From: Nodularia sp. LEGE 06071
GTDB taxonomy: Bacteria; Cyanobacteriota; Cyanobacteriia; Cyanobacteriales; Nostocaceae
NCBI RefSeq assembly: GCF_015207755.1
Contig: NZ_JADEWH010000003.1
Span: 124,001 to 188,000, forward strand
DNA: 64,000 nucleotides
Direction: 5' to 3'
Part shown: piece after piece, positions 53,462 to 62,825 of the stretch
Layout of the letters: each line of letters begins with the position of its first letter
Numbering within the stretch: the stretch's first letter is position 1
Translations under genes and position numbers: made by a program
Notes under the pieces: model-generated
What the model was told of the DNA's origin: nothing
Database searches by the model: none
Seen by the model: the letters and a program-made list of their open reading frames with translations, nothing else

Positions 53462-55871
53462 CTTTTTTCCTGTGAAAGTTGGCAAGAATAAAGTAAAACC
53501 AAACTGTTGTAGAGGGTAAAACCCAAGGCAATAGTATAGCTGTAGAAATATAAATTTGTAAGCTAATCAGTCCGTAAACTGTTGTAATTACAGTTGGCAA
53601 GACTAACCATTGCTGGACAAATTTCTGCTTTTTTATTGGTAATAAATATAGGCTTTTGCTGAGTAATATCGCCATGCAAATTACCCAGAAATCAGGAATC
53701 GGCACAACTAATCGCCGAGTCAGTAAATGATGTGCCATGTAAGCATGAATTTCACCTCCAGTAATTAACCGATTTTTGTGATTAGAACTTTCCTGATTAC
53801 GCCAGTATTTAACCGCAGGTGGTAAATCTCTGTGAAAATTATCCTCGCCATCTTCGCTAATTCCGGCTTCGTTGTATCCTCCTGCGGCAATCATCACAAT
53901 TTGCTGCTGTAAACTTTGGGAACCGGCTGGATTTTCTAATAATTGCCAAGCCGGAATAGAACGATATATTTGTTGAGGAGGAATGGAAAAGTCAATAATC
54001 GGGTGCATCCACATTTGATCTAGCCAATAACTTAAAGCTGTAATTGCTTGCAAATGCGATTGTGGGAATGACACAATTGTTTGATGAGTTTTGTTACCAT
54101 CCTTGAGAAAAGCGTTGATTTGTTGCAGAAAATCCGTTTGACTATCTAATTGCGGCTGGGGTGAGTTGGGAATTTGTTGTAATTCATGACTCAGTGTTAA
54201 TAAACTGGAAAAATGCCAAGGCTGAGATTGCCAATCATCCATCGGAAACAATTGCATATACCAAGGCAAAATTTTAATATCACCTTGCAAACTCCAGTCT
54301 AGGCTGACAATATTAGGTAGTGCTTGTAGCCATTCACCTTTGAGATTGTGAGTAGCCGCCAAAACAAACCATGTCGGTTGGGGTGCAGAGATAGCATTTT
54401 GGATAGATTCAGCGAGGATGCGATCGCCTTGTGCTTGGGGTCGATCTAATAGATAATCAATACCAATCACCCTAGCATTATTAGCCACTAAGGCATCAAC
54501 TAAACTCGCCAAATACTGACGATTCATCGGTTTGGGATTAGAGATGTTGGCTTTGATAATGGAGGCTTCATCAATTTGCACCAACAGGATGGGTGAATCG
54601 GGAACCCTGGCAATTTGATTGGTCAGTTGACGATATATAGCCTGTACCAGTATGCGCCGTTGTAATCCCCATCTTTGTAGGGGTAGAAGTAAGCTAATGG
54701 TTAAGATAAATAATAGTGCGATCGCTTCAATTCGAGTCGGTTTTAAATTTTGCGATAATTGTTTAATCCCCGATGGTTGGAGACAAAATAAATCGGCTTC
54801 TGGATGCCGGAATAAAGAAGGAATTAAATAAGCACTAGGATAGGTGAGATTTTTTTCTAACTTCAGATGTTTTGCAGCCGTTAATAATGATTCATGCACA
54901 TCTTTATATGCAGCTAAAGCTTGAATAAATCGTAAGAAAAATTCCTCAGCTACGCGGTTATGAATTGGTTCTCGCATGACTGCTACTTGACTAATACCCA
55001 AATCAATGAGTTTATTAGCAATGCTTAAACCCTTACAAGAATTAAAAATTGCTACCTGTAATCCTCTTTCTTTAGCAATAGTTAATGCAGGTTCAATCTC
55101 CGTTAATAATAAAGACGTATTCGGAGCAATACCCAACTCACCACCAGTTAAATTAGTTTCATTACTATGACCTGCAAAAAATAAAATGTCCCAACCAGAC
55201 GGAGAAGCGATCGCTTGCACAATTTTAGTCTTTAACTCAGCAATACTTGACTGAGATTGCAAACCAATAAAAGTCACATCCGCCAAAGAATTCAAAGAAC
55301 GAATAGCCTGCTTTTCTGCCGCAAAATTTAAATTAGACTCATCCCCTAAAATCGCTAAAATCCTAGCCTTTCTAGGGGCATGATCTTGTTTTACATCAGC
55401 AATTATCCCTCGCCGATTCAAAGGCGTGCGAACAATCCAAAACTTAGTAGAATCGAGCGCAAATTCCGTACCAATTTCCCAAACCTCCCAAGGTAAACGT
55501 GCTAAATCGAGAGAATTACAAGTAAGAAAAAGATCAGTTTTAGTTGCTTGAGCTATGGTGGCTCGAATTTCATATAATTCCGCATGACGTAACCAGTGAT
55601 GAAACTCATATAAAAGTTGTGCTTCCGCCTCCACCAAACGAGCGTGCCAATCAACAGGTGGTGCAGTCAAACTACCAATTTCCGCTACTCTTCCTCGCAG
55701 TTCCGTATTATAAAAACGTAAATAAATTCGTTGCCATTCCTGATATTTTAAATTGAGTGCATCAGGATAATTCAGCGTCACCCCAATCTGTTGCCCTTGC
55801 CCCCAAGACAACTCAAAATAACAAAGTTGATCAAATTGTTGAACTTTCAGATAAAAATTCGACACAACCAT
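53454..55871 (-). CDS. CHAT-CHASE2 membrane protein
   Basis: The 805-residue protein fuses an N-terminal CHAT domain (about 110-370; putative catalytic His235 in FFAGHSN and Cys279 in FNSCKGL) to a TM (about 385-400), an extracytoplasmic CHASE2 domain (about 410-680) and C-terminal TM helices (about 735-800). This places a caspase-like domain in the cytoplasm under control of an outside sensor. The His and Cys motifs are less canonical than in TPR-CHAT proteins, so activity is uncertain. It is third of a tight operon. Confidence 0.88.
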   Translation of the reverse strand: MVVSNFYLKVQQFDQLCYFELSWGQGQQIGVTLNYPDALNLKYQEWQRIYLRFYNTELRGRVAEIGSLTAPPVDWHARLVEAEAQLLYEFHHWLRHAELYEIRATIAQATKTDLFLTCNSLDLARLPWEVWEIGTEFALDSTKFWIVRTPLNRRGIIADVKQDHAPRKARILAILGDESNLNFAAEKQAIRSLNSLADVTFIGLQSQSSIAELKTKIVQAIASPSGWDILFFAGHSNETNLTGGELGIAPNTSLLLTEIEPALTIAKERGLQVAIFNSCKGLSIANKLIDLGISQVAVMREPIHNRVAEEFFLRFIQALAAYKDVHESLLTAAKHLKLEKNLTYPSAYLIPSLFRHPEADLFCLQPSGIKQLSQNLKPTRIEAIALLFILTISLLLPLQRWGLQRRILVQAIYRQLTNQIARVPDSPILLVQIDEASIIKANISNPKPMNRQYLASLVDALVANNARVIGIDYLLDRPQAQGDRILAESIQNAISAPQPTWFVLAATHNLKGEWLQALPNIVSLDWSLQGDIKILPWYMQLFPMDDWQSQPWHFSSLLTLSHELQQIPNSPQPQLDSQTDFLQQINAFLKDGNKTHQTIVSFPQSHLQAITALSYWLDQMWMHPIIDFSIPPQQIYRSIPAWQLLENPAGSQSLQQQIVMIAAGGYNEAGISEDGEDNFHRDLPPAVKYWRNQESSNHKNRLITGGEIHAYMAHHLLTRRLVVPIPDFWVICMAILLSKSLYLLPIKKQKFVQQWLVLPTVITTVYGLISLQIYISTAILLPWVLPSTTVWFYFILANFHRKKDA

Positions 55872-55963
55872 AATTCACCACAGATAAATAGATCACCTGA
55901 CCAAATCTAGCAATCAAACTCAGAAAAAATAATCAGTTGTTACTAAAACTGTAACCAAACAAA

Positions 55964-57313
55964 CTAAAGCGATTGCCCTGGATAAAATGTAAATGGCAGT
56001 AAGCTAATTTCCACACCATCCATTAAACTTACACTCACCAAAAACTTTTCATCCCAGTTACCAACAACACGAGTAAACAAATAACTATCACCCTGTTCTT
56101 GATTTATCCCCTGTTCCAATAAAACGCTCGTTTGGTCACTGACTCGCAATTTTAAATGGCTAGGTAAAGTATTCTGTGAAGTTGTACCTAAAACTAACAG
56201 CAATGTCCACAAATGTGAGTCACTTTCAGATAGTAAATGCCAAGTCACAGCATACAGGCGTAAAGGAATTCCGGCTAAAAGTAAATCTTGATAAGCACCC
56301 CGCGCCTGAGAGGGAATTTCTAAACCTCGGTGTTGCAGTTGGTGAATAATTTCCTCAAATTCTTCTGTCGGACTTCGCATTGCTACCGCAGGAGTGAAAC
56401 TAGGTAGTAATGTCCAGGACAATTCCTGCGCTAATTCATCCAATTCATCCCACAACCAACGTCCCACATTTAAAGCTGGCTGTGTGCATAATTTGAATAA
56501 ATCTTTTAAGTTGCTTGTGAGTGCAAAGTTAGGTGTTTGCTGTTGACAGTTATAAATCCAACGCAGTAATTCTGGATTAGTAAGTACAGCAGTTCCTTGT
56601 TCCCAAGTCAATACTTCCCATAGTTCCCGCTGAGATGATTGCAATTGGGGTAACAATGCTGTTAAGTTATTTTGCATTGTCGATAAAATTTGAGCGCGAT
56701 TTTCAGGAATTGCTGGTAAAGCAATAGCCTCTGTCGCTAAACAACGCAAATATAACAATAAATGATTGACGTCAGAATCAAACCAATGCAAAGGTAATTG
56801 ATAAGTCCAGTCTGCTTCTGGCTGTAAATTAGTTTTTGTCCGATTTTCCATCAGTTCCTGATAGGATAAAAATCCAGAAATTATAGCAGATGATTGTTCT
56901 TCGAGAACTTCTACTAATACATAAAAATGCGGGATATATTCTTGTAAATCTACGATTACTTGAGGAATTTCAATTTCGGAATCATCCAGACTACCAGTGG
57001 GAATTAAGCAAATTTTAAATTCACCTACTTGTAAGTTAGCAACAACAGGAATCACGTTAGCTAATGCAGGCTGTAAAACTGTACATTTTTCCCGTTTAAT
57101 AGTGAAATTATCGACTCGTTCCTTCAGCCATTCTTCAAAAGCGAATAGCGCTAGACCATTAATATAAGTTTGCCATTTTCGCGATACATGGAAAATTTCA
57201 TGACTGAGTTCCACAGCTTGAACAATTTGATCAGATGAAAGCTTAATTGCGGCTGGAGAGAAAATTTCGTAGTCTAATTGTAGCTGAGGAATGTTGCTTG
57301 ATAAATTATTCAT
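55964..57313 (-). CDS. DUF1822 family protein
   Basis: The 449-residue soluble protein matches DUF1822 by LSSDQIVQAVELSHEIFHVSRKWQTYINGLALFAFEEWLKER (about 26-67) and its position after a sigma-like gene. The family is restricted to cyanobacteria and of unknown function; in many genomes it sits with sigma-like and CHASE2 genes (from memory). The ATG at 57313 is 2 bp after the sigma-like gene stop. The frame is open upstream to 57346, but that would overlap the sigma gene. Confidence 0.85.
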   Translation of the reverse strand: MNNLSSNIPQLQLDYEIFSPAAIKLSSDQIVQAVELSHEIFHVSRKWQTYINGLALFAFEEWLKERVDNFTIKREKCTVLQPALANVIPVVANLQVGEFKICLIPTGSLDDSEIEIPQVIVDLQEYIPHFYVLVEVLEEQSSAIISGFLSYQELMENRTKTNLQPEADWTYQLPLHWFDSDVNHLLLYLRCLATEAIALPAIPENRAQILSTMQNNLTALLPQLQSSQRELWEVLTWEQGTAVLTNPELLRWIYNCQQQTPNFALTSNLKDLFKLCTQPALNVGRWLWDELDELAQELSWTLLPSFTPAVAMRSPTEEFEEIIHQLQHRGLEIPSQARGAYQDLLLAGIPLRLYAVTWHLLSESDSHLWTLLLVLGTTSQNTLPSHLKLRVSDQTSVLLEQGINQEQGDSYLFTRVVGNWDEKFLVSVSLMDGVEISLLPFTFYPGQSL

Positions 57314-57315
57314 AT

Positions 57316-58683
57316 TTATACATCCAATGAATCTAAATAACGACACAATTTTTGCGAAAATAGGCTATCGGGTAAATTATTTTTGACTGTTCGAGATTTA
57401 ATTTCTGCCTCTCTAAATAAAATTGAACTTTGTGTATGCAGTATGGATGCCAACTGTTGATCAAGATTTTTTAAACATTTTGCATCAGAATAATTCCTTG
57501 CTAAATCAGTGACGCGATCGCATAGCATTTTGACAAATTCTCGTTGTACATCAGCGCGAAATTCTTTCAGCTTCATTAAGCGAGTTACTGCATCTTGCGC
57601 CCTTAAACTTAAACTCTGAGCAATTTCTGTCATTGACATTTGTTGACAATGAAATAGTTGGAGTGCTTTTAAAAAAATTTGCGCTTTATCCCCCTTCTTC
57701 CGTTGTAGCTTCTTCACCCAAGAACTCACAACTATATCTAATGCTTGCTCCAAACAAACAAAAAATTGCTCACGATATAACTGGAGAAACTCCATTTGCT
57801 CATTTTCATTTTCATCATTGTTTTCCACAGCCGCTATATCAACAGGATATTCTCTAACTTTTGGTAGACAACGACTCTGGTTATAAATGCGGTATTCTCG
57901 CAGATAAGCAGCTAGCCTCTGTAATTGTGTTATTACAGTTTCATTCTCCAGCCTTTGACCAATTTGACTTTGTAAGCTTAAAGCAATTTGCTCTAGCTGT
58001 TGAGTCGTGGGTTGAGGACATATTCCCTTATTACCTAAAGAGCATTGCTGTAATCTTTGTGATTTATAAATTTCTTGATAACTTTTTAACAGGGCTAAAA
58101 AATCTGCCCCCTCTTTAGATGTTAAAGAGTGAAAATCCCTGAGAATTTGCTGTAATTTTTTCGGGAGAGTATCATTCAAAATTGCCCAATCAGTCACCCG
58201 GTAAAGTCCCAACTCCAACAAAAATTTATTCAGTTCTGGATGCTGTTTTACCTTGATATTTATCCACGTTGCCAGATGACTTTTTTCCGGTTCAAAACTC
58301 GACAAAATTTTTCGCCCCAGGGATTGATAACTACCTGTTTGTGGAAATTTGCCATCGTCATCTAAGACATAAGGTAATAAATTACTACAATTAAAACCGT
58401 GAGCCTTGCCAAATTGGGCTTCTAGTTGCCAGCAAACCTGTTCAATTTGCCAGGAGATCAAACACAGTAGACAACGTTCTGCTAAATAGGATCTGTCAGT
58501 GGTATCAGCTCTAGATAATTGCAGCAGTTCTCGTTGCACCTTTGCATCTGGTACTCCATTTTCAGCCGTATATTCGGGAAATTGAGCCGCAAAAAATGTT
58601 TTAGCTGGAGTAATTTCCTGGATTTTTCGTTTTCCCGCAGCATCAATTGTTACTAGCTGCCAATATCTGAATGCAGTACTCAT
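57316..58683 (-). CDS. Sigma-70-like factor, cyanobacterial type
   Basis: A 455-residue protein with no classic region 2 that I can pick out, but a C-terminal region-4-like HTH (about 338-380: FHCQQMSMTEIAQSLSLRAQDAVTRLMKLKEFRADV). The rest is helical. Its N-terminus (MSTAFRYWQLVTIDAAGKRK) and its place before DUF1822 fit the large, divergent cyanobacterial sigma-70-family proteins. I use the ATG at 58683; an earlier start (58713) exists. It likely recruits RNA polymerase to its own operon or to the peptidase genes; no direct evidence. Confidence 0.65.
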   Translation of the reverse strand: MSTAFRYWQLVTIDAAGKRKIQEITPAKTFFAAQFPEYTAENGVPDAKVQRELLQLSRADTTDRSYLAERCLLCLISWQIEQVCWQLEAQFGKAHGFNCSNLLPYVLDDDGKFPQTGSYQSLGRKILSSFEPEKSHLATWINIKVKQHPELNKFLLELGLYRVTDWAILNDTLPKKLQQILRDFHSLTSKEGADFLALLKSYQEIYKSQRLQQCSLGNKGICPQPTTQQLEQIALSLQSQIGQRLENETVITQLQRLAAYLREYRIYNQSRCLPKVREYPVDIAAVENNDENENEQMEFLQLYREQFFVCLEQALDIVVSSWVKKLQRKKGDKAQIFLKALQLFHCQQMSMTEIAQSLSLRAQDAVTRLMKLKEFRADVQREFVKMLCDRVTDLARNYSDAKCLKNLDQQLASILHTQSSILFREAEIKSRTVKNNLPDSLFSQKLCRYLDSLDV

Positions 58684-58893
58684 AAGCCATAAGTATTTGG
58701 AACCACCTATCAATAGCAGTATCGCCTAACATTCATTCTTAATTCCAGACTCGTATAGCTTATGCAGTTTTGGGAAAACTGAGGATAGGAAGCTGATCTT
58801 CATAGGTATAGAACTTCTCATCTCAATTTGAAAACCAGAACTTTCGCAGTAGTAGGCTCAGGCGATCGCATCCCAATAGCTATATGTTTGATA

Positions 58894-58923
58894 TTGACTT
58901 AAGTCCAGTGAATCAAGTATAAT
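58894..58923 (+). promoter_or_regulatory. Consensus sigma-70 promoter for rplU-rpmA
   Basis: TTGACT (58894-58899) and a perfect TATAAT (58918-58923) are spaced by 18 bp, matching the housekeeping sigma consensus. Transcription would start about 7-10 bp downstream, leaving a leader of about 120 nt before the rplU ATG. Confidence 0.8.
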
Positions 58924-58935
58924 TGCAGATTGTCT

Positions 58936-58963
58936 GTCTAATTCCTGCTCGGATCAGGTAGAC
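58936..58963 (+). promoter_or_regulatory. Leader hairpin upstream of rplU
   Basis: GTCTA (58936-58940) pairs with TAGAC (58959-58963) and CCTG (58944-58947) with CAGG (58955-58958), leaving an ATT bulge and a CTCGGAT loop. It lies just after the predicted transcription start and may be an L21 leader of the type through which ribosomal proteins regulate their own operon. This role is inferred. Confidence 0.45.
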
Positions 58964-59054
58964 ATATAACAAAAGCTAGCAACAGCGATTGATCAAAACC
59001 AGATAAATCGCATTTAAAGCCAGCTACCTGTACGGCAACTTCAAGGACGATTCC

Positions 59055-59453
59055 ATGACCTACGCAATTATTGAAACTGGCGGTAAGCAACTAAAAGTTG
59101 AGCCAGGTCGCTTTTACGATATTGAACTGCTCCATATCGAAGCGGACGAAAAAGTTACAATAGATTCAGTATTACTAGTACAGCACGACGGCGAAGTCAC
59201 CATTGGACAGCCGTTAGTAGCAGGGGCGACTGTAGAAGGGACAGTGGTGCGGAACTTTAGAGGCCGCAAAGTCCTGGTATATAAAATGAAGCCTAAAAAG
59301 AAAACCCGCAAAAAACGGGGGCATCGCCAGGAAATCACTAGACTAATGATTGATTCCATCAACTTTAATGGTGAGGTCTTTGGTCCCGAAAACGGTGTAG
59401 CTGTTGAACTTCCCGTTATCGATGATGCCCCTGTGGAAGCTGTTGCTGAATAA
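59055..59453 (+). CDS. rplU: 50S ribosomal protein L21
   Basis: L21 binds 23S rRNA in the large subunit. The 132-residue protein starts [20 protein letters not shown] and has the family core [20 protein letters not shown] (about 75-94). The acidic C-terminal extension (from about 120) is common in cyanobacteria. rpmA follows 27 bp later; together they form the usual rplU-rpmA operon. Confidence 0.98.
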   Translation: MTYAIIETGGKQLKVEPGRFYDIELLHIEADEKVTIDSVLLVQHDGEVTIGQPLVAGATVEGTVVRNFRGRKVLVYKMKPKKKTRKKRGHRQEITRLMIDSINFNGEVFGPENGVAVELPVIDDAPVEAVAE

Positions 59454-59480
59454 TAATTAAAAAAAACACAAGAGGTAATT

Positions 59481-59762
59481 ATGGCTCATAAGAAAGGTAC
59501 TGGTAGTACTCGTAACGGTCGCGACTCTAATGCTCAACGCCTGGGTGTAAAACGCTATGGTGGTCAAACTGTGCTTGCGGGAAATATTCTCGTGCGTCAG
59601 CGTGGTACCAAAGTTCACCCCGGTAACAACGTCGGTATTGGCAGCGATGACACTCTGTTTGCTTTGATTGAAGGTGTCGTCACCTTTGAAAGAAAAGGCA
59701 AATCCCGCAAAAAAGTAAGTGTTTATCCAGTTGCTGCGACTGTTGAAGCTGCTGCTGTTTAG
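59481..59762 (+). CDS. rpmA: 50S ribosomal protein L27
   Basis: L27 reaches the peptidyl transferase centre. The 93-residue product starts [20 protein letters not shown], the highly conserved N-terminus, and continues [27 protein letters not shown] ribosome site precedes it. It follows rplU by 27 bp. Confidence 0.98.
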   Translation: MAHKKGTGSTRNGRDSNAQRLGVKRYGGQTVLAGNILVRQRGTKVHPGNNVGIGSDDTLFALIEGVVTFERKGKSRKKVSVYPVAATVEAAAV

Positions 59763-59770
59763 ATTTGGTT

Positions 59771-59789
59771 GGGTGGGTATAACCCACCC
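59771..59789. terminator. Hairpin between rpmA and the convergent membrane protein gene
   Basis: GGGTGGGT (59771-59778) and ACCCACCC (59782-59789) form an 8-bp GC-rich stem with an ATA loop, directly after the rpmA stop and before the end of the convergent gene. It may serve both directions, although it lacks a T-run. Confidence 0.6.
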
Positions 59790-59790
59790 T

Positions 59791-60216
59791 TCACTGTTGG
59801 TAAAATCCCATGTGCAGTACTTTACCCAAGGCTAAACCTGCTAATGAAAATATCAACGTCATCAAAAAAGCTTTTCCTTGCTTATACCCAGCGGTTTGAC
59901 AGTCAATTCTCGCTAAGATACCAGCAGAAATAATCAGCAAGGTATCAAGAAATAGTCGGAACCGAGCCAGCATTAAAAAAAATAAAAATGCGCCAAAAGT
60001 GGCAACAGCAAAAGACCTGAGATTTGATTGCACTAATAAACTAGAGTATTTTGATATTGCCGACCAAGGAATAGTCAAGGTACTTACTAAAAGCAAAACA
60101 GCAAGTATAAAAGTTATCCACACATACAAAGGGGCTTGTGTCTCGGATAATGCCCAACCTAATGTACCGTAGCTAAACAGTACCAGCACTAAGGAAATCC
60201 CAGGAAGTATTTTCAC
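59791..60216 (-). CDS. Small polytopic membrane protein, hypothetical
   Basis: The 141-residue protein has four hydrophobic helices (about 5-23, 30-48, 67-88 and 115-135). I do not recognise the family. It is probably conserved in cyanobacteria, given its normal codon use. Convergent to rpmA with an 8-bp hairpin in the gap. Confidence 0.65.
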   Translation of the reverse strand: MKILPGISLVLVLFSYGTLGWALSETQAPLYVWITFILAVLLLVSTLTIPWSAISKYSSLLVQSNLRSFAVATFGAFLFFLMLARFRLFLDTLLIISAGILARIDCQTAGYKQGKAFLMTLIFSLAGLALGKVLHMGFYQQ

Positions 60217-60595
60217 AATTGATATGGGGGGCTGTAGTGATTAGCCGATCAAGCTGTTATTTAGCAAGTATTAGGGTCAGCCAAACCCTGGTTTTACTTT
60301 AATTTTCTCCCCTAAAATATATTTTTGGATGGTGAACATCTGTCAGCTTACAGGTGAGACCACAAAGGCTTACTAAAAAAAGCTGTATTTAGTTAGATGG
60401 ATTTCGGCTGCAATGGCTTAGACTATAGGTTTATCATCTGATTTTTATTGATGAAATCAATAAGCTGTTATGCTCTTGCCAAGAAAACTAAACCCCTTGC
60501 ACCAGAATAATGGCACAAACTAGTTAAATATTTGCGTAAACATTTGTAAACTATTAACAGCCCAGTAGCTAAATGTCACATTTTGTTAAAGACTT
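60217..60595. other. Intergenic region, no gene seen
   Basis: This 379-bp AT-rich gap separates the divergent membrane protein gene and cruF. I see no protein-like frame, no palindromic element and no RNA. The cruF promoter should be in the last 150 bp. Confidence 0.4.
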
Positions 60596-61507
60596 ATGAT
60601 GAAACAACTTGTAATTGCGGAGCGCGTATGCCTGATTGGTCATATCGTCTCAATGGTATTCGGATTAGTCGGCATACTACTAGTTGTACCTAATGCCGAA
60701 GTGATCTTCCATTTATCTGAATTTGGACAAACCGCTATGCAGTGGAGTATGGCTGGCGGTGGTGTGGTCTATATGATCTTGGGAACAGCGGCTGTATTTT
60801 TGTATGGTTTGCGGACTTTGGGTTTGGGTAGAATTTTGGCATTCATGCTACCCGCAATATTTATTTCTTTGGGGAGTGAACTACTAGGAACCAGTACTGG
60901 ATTTCCTTTCGGTCACTACAGCTATCTCAGCGGCTTGGGCTATAAAATTGCTGGTTTAGTGCCGTTCACAATTCCTCTGTCATGGTTTTATGTGGGATGT
61001 GCTTCTTACCTGCTGGCGCGTGCTGGCTTAGAAGTGGATACAAAACCTAGCTTGTGGCGACATATCTGTGCTATCGGTTTGGGTTCTTTGCTGTTGACTT
61101 CTTGGGATTTTGTGCTTGACCCAGCTATGAGTCAAACTTCTCTGCCCTTCTGGTATTGGCAACAACCAGGGCCTTTCTTTGGAATGCCTTATCAAAACTT
61201 TGTGGGCTGGTTGGGTACTGGTGCAGTGTTTATGACTGTGGCTGCTTTGCTATGGAACAACAACCCGATCAAATTTGAGCGATCGCAACTCAATATACCC
61301 TTAGTAGTGTATTTAGCCAACTTTGGTTTCGCTACAGTGATGAGTTTGGCTGCTGGTTTCACCATTCCTGTAGGATTAGGCTTTGTACTAGGTGTAGGTC
61401 CCTCTCTAGCACTGTGGTTAAAAGGATCAGCCGTATCTGCCCAAGCTGATGCCGAATCAACCACTAACGCAGTTTCAGTGGCAAATATCAAAGTTGCCTT
61501 GAAATAA
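60596..61507 (+). CDS. cruF: Gamma-carotene 1'-hydroxylase CruF
   Basis: CruF hydrates the psi-end of gamma-carotene or related carotenoids at C-1', a step in myxol glycoside synthesis. The 303-residue polytopic protein has about seven TM segments and the CrtC/CruF landmark ELLGTSTGFPFGHYSYLSGLGYK (about 100-122), followed by SLLLTSWDFVLDPAMSQ with its conserved acidic residues. cruG follows 69 bp downstream, which is the usual cyanobacterial pair. Either ATG at 60596 or 60599 can start it. Confidence 0.9.
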   Translation: MMKQLVIAERVCLIGHIVSMVFGLVGILLVVPNAEVIFHLSEFGQTAMQWSMAGGGVVYMILGTAAVFLYGLRTLGLGRILAFMLPAIFISLGSELLGTSTGFPFGHYSYLSGLGYKIAGLVPFTIPLSWFYVGCASYLLARAGLEVDTKPSLWRHICAIGLGSLLLTSWDFVLDPAMSQTSLPFWYWQQPGPFFGMPYQNFVGWLGTGAVFMTVAALLWNNNPIKFERSQLNIPLVVYLANFGFATVMSLAAGFTIPVGLGFVLGVGPSLALWLKGSAVSAQADAESTTNAVSVANIKVALK

Positions 61508-61576
61508 AATTAGGGGACAGGAATATAACTAATACCCCATGTCCCCTACTGAATTTTTGTGTAATCACCATTTTCG

Positions 61577-62761
61577 TTGCAAAATACTTTTACTGTGGAA
61601 AACGCTTTAACAGTAGAAAGCGTCATAACTTTTCTATTGCTACTTATTCAAATACCAGCAACAGCGATTTTACTTTCGCGTCTGGTCAAGGGGCCAAGAA
61701 GGCATCCGCCCCTGCAACCCCAACAGCCAACACCAGAGCTTTTGGGTACTGTCAGTGTTGTTGTTCCCACGTTGAACGAGGCGCTTCGCATTAGTCCTCT
61801 GTTATCTGGCTTGAGTCGGCAAAGTTACGAAGTCCGGGAAATTATTGTGGTAGATAGTAATTCCCAGGATGGTACGCCGGATTTAGTCAAAACTGCACAG
61901 CAACAAGACCCCCGTTTTCGCTTAATCACCGATGACCCCTTACCTGCTAATTGGGTGGGTCGTCCTTGGGCGTTACATAATGGCTTTTTGCATAGTTCCG
62001 AAGCCAGTCAGTGGTTTCTGGGGATGGATGCTGATACCCAACCAGACCCTGGTCTAGTTGCTAGTTTGATCAAGACCGCAGCAGCCCAAGAATATGATTT
62101 GGTTTCCCTTTCACCGCAGTTTATCCTTCAGTATCCCGGTGAATGCTGGCTGCAACCGGCGTTATTAATGACTCTGCTGTATCGCTTTGACCCGGCGGGA
62201 ATTACCACGGAACAGCCAGAACGGGTAATGGCAAATGGGCAATGCTTTTTGTGTCGCCGTTCGGTTTTAGCCGCAGTAGGTGGTTATAACAGTGCGAGGA
62301 GTTCTTTTTGTGATGATGTCACATTAGCGCGACATATTGCGGCTCAAGGCTTTAAAGTGGGCTTTTTGGATGGCGCAAAGGTGCTGAAGGTGCGGATGTA
62401 TGAAGGCGCGATAGAAACTTGGAAGGAGTGGGGGCGCAGTCTGGATTTGAAAGACGCATCTCCACCTGCTCAAGTTTGGGGGGATTTATGGTTACTCTCA
62501 GCAGTTCAGGGTTTACCTTTGTTGGTTGTGCTGAGTTGCTTTTGGATTTCCTCCCATCCTCTGTTGTTGTGGCTGAATGTATTTCTGTTGGTGATTCGTT
62601 TTGCTATGCTATTGGCGATCGCACCTTCCTACGATCGCAAAAATGCTCAAGGTGGCTGGTTATTTTGGCTTTCTCCTTTAGCAGATCCCATAGCTGTACT
62701 GCGAATCTTTATATCAGCACTGCACACCCCAAAGGAGTGGCGCGGAAGGAAGTATAACTGA
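61577..62761 (+). CDS. cruG: Carotenoid 2-O-glycosyltransferase CruG
   Basis: CruG transfers a sugar to the 2'-hydroxyl group of myxol. The 394-residue family-2-type glycosyltransferase has an N-terminal TM (about 13-30), VSVVVPTLNEALRI (about 57-70), EIIVVDSNSQDGTPDL, a DXD-like MDADTQPDPG (about 150-159) and a SSFCDDVTLARHI block, then C-terminal TM helices (about 310-350 and 365-385). The frame opens with a TTG (61577); a GTG at 61595 is also possible. It is encoded after cruF. Confidence 0.88.
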   Translation: MQNTFTVENALTVESVITFLLLLIQIPATAILLSRLVKGPRRHPPLQPQQPTPELLGTVSVVVPTLNEALRISPLLSGLSRQSYEVREIIVVDSNSQDGTPDLVKTAQQQDPRFRLITDDPLPANWVGRPWALHNGFLHSSEASQWFLGMDADTQPDPGLVASLIKTAAAQEYDLVSLSPQFILQYPGECWLQPALLMTLLYRFDPAGITTEQPERVMANGQCFLCRRSVLAAVGGYNSARSSFCDDVTLARHIAAQGFKVGFLDGAKVLKVRMYEGAIETWKEWGRSLDLKDASPPAQVWGDLWLLSAVQGLPLLVVLSCFWISSHPLLLWLNVFLLVIRFAMLLAIAPSYDRKNAQGGWLFWLSPLADPIAVLRIFISALHTPKEWRGRKYN

Positions 62762-62825
62762 TTGCTTGATCTGGAAGGAAGACGCGATTTATCGCGTCTC
62801 TACAAGGGAAATTACGAATTACGAA

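Larger units (their letters stand above)
58714..59054. other. Upstream region of rplU with promoter and leader
   Basis: This 341-bp gap between the divergent sigma-like operon and rplU holds the promoter at 58894-58923 and the leader hairpin at 58936-58963. It also holds a HIP1 site at 58862 and AT-rich sequence close to the sigma gene. No further gene seen. Confidence 0.6.
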
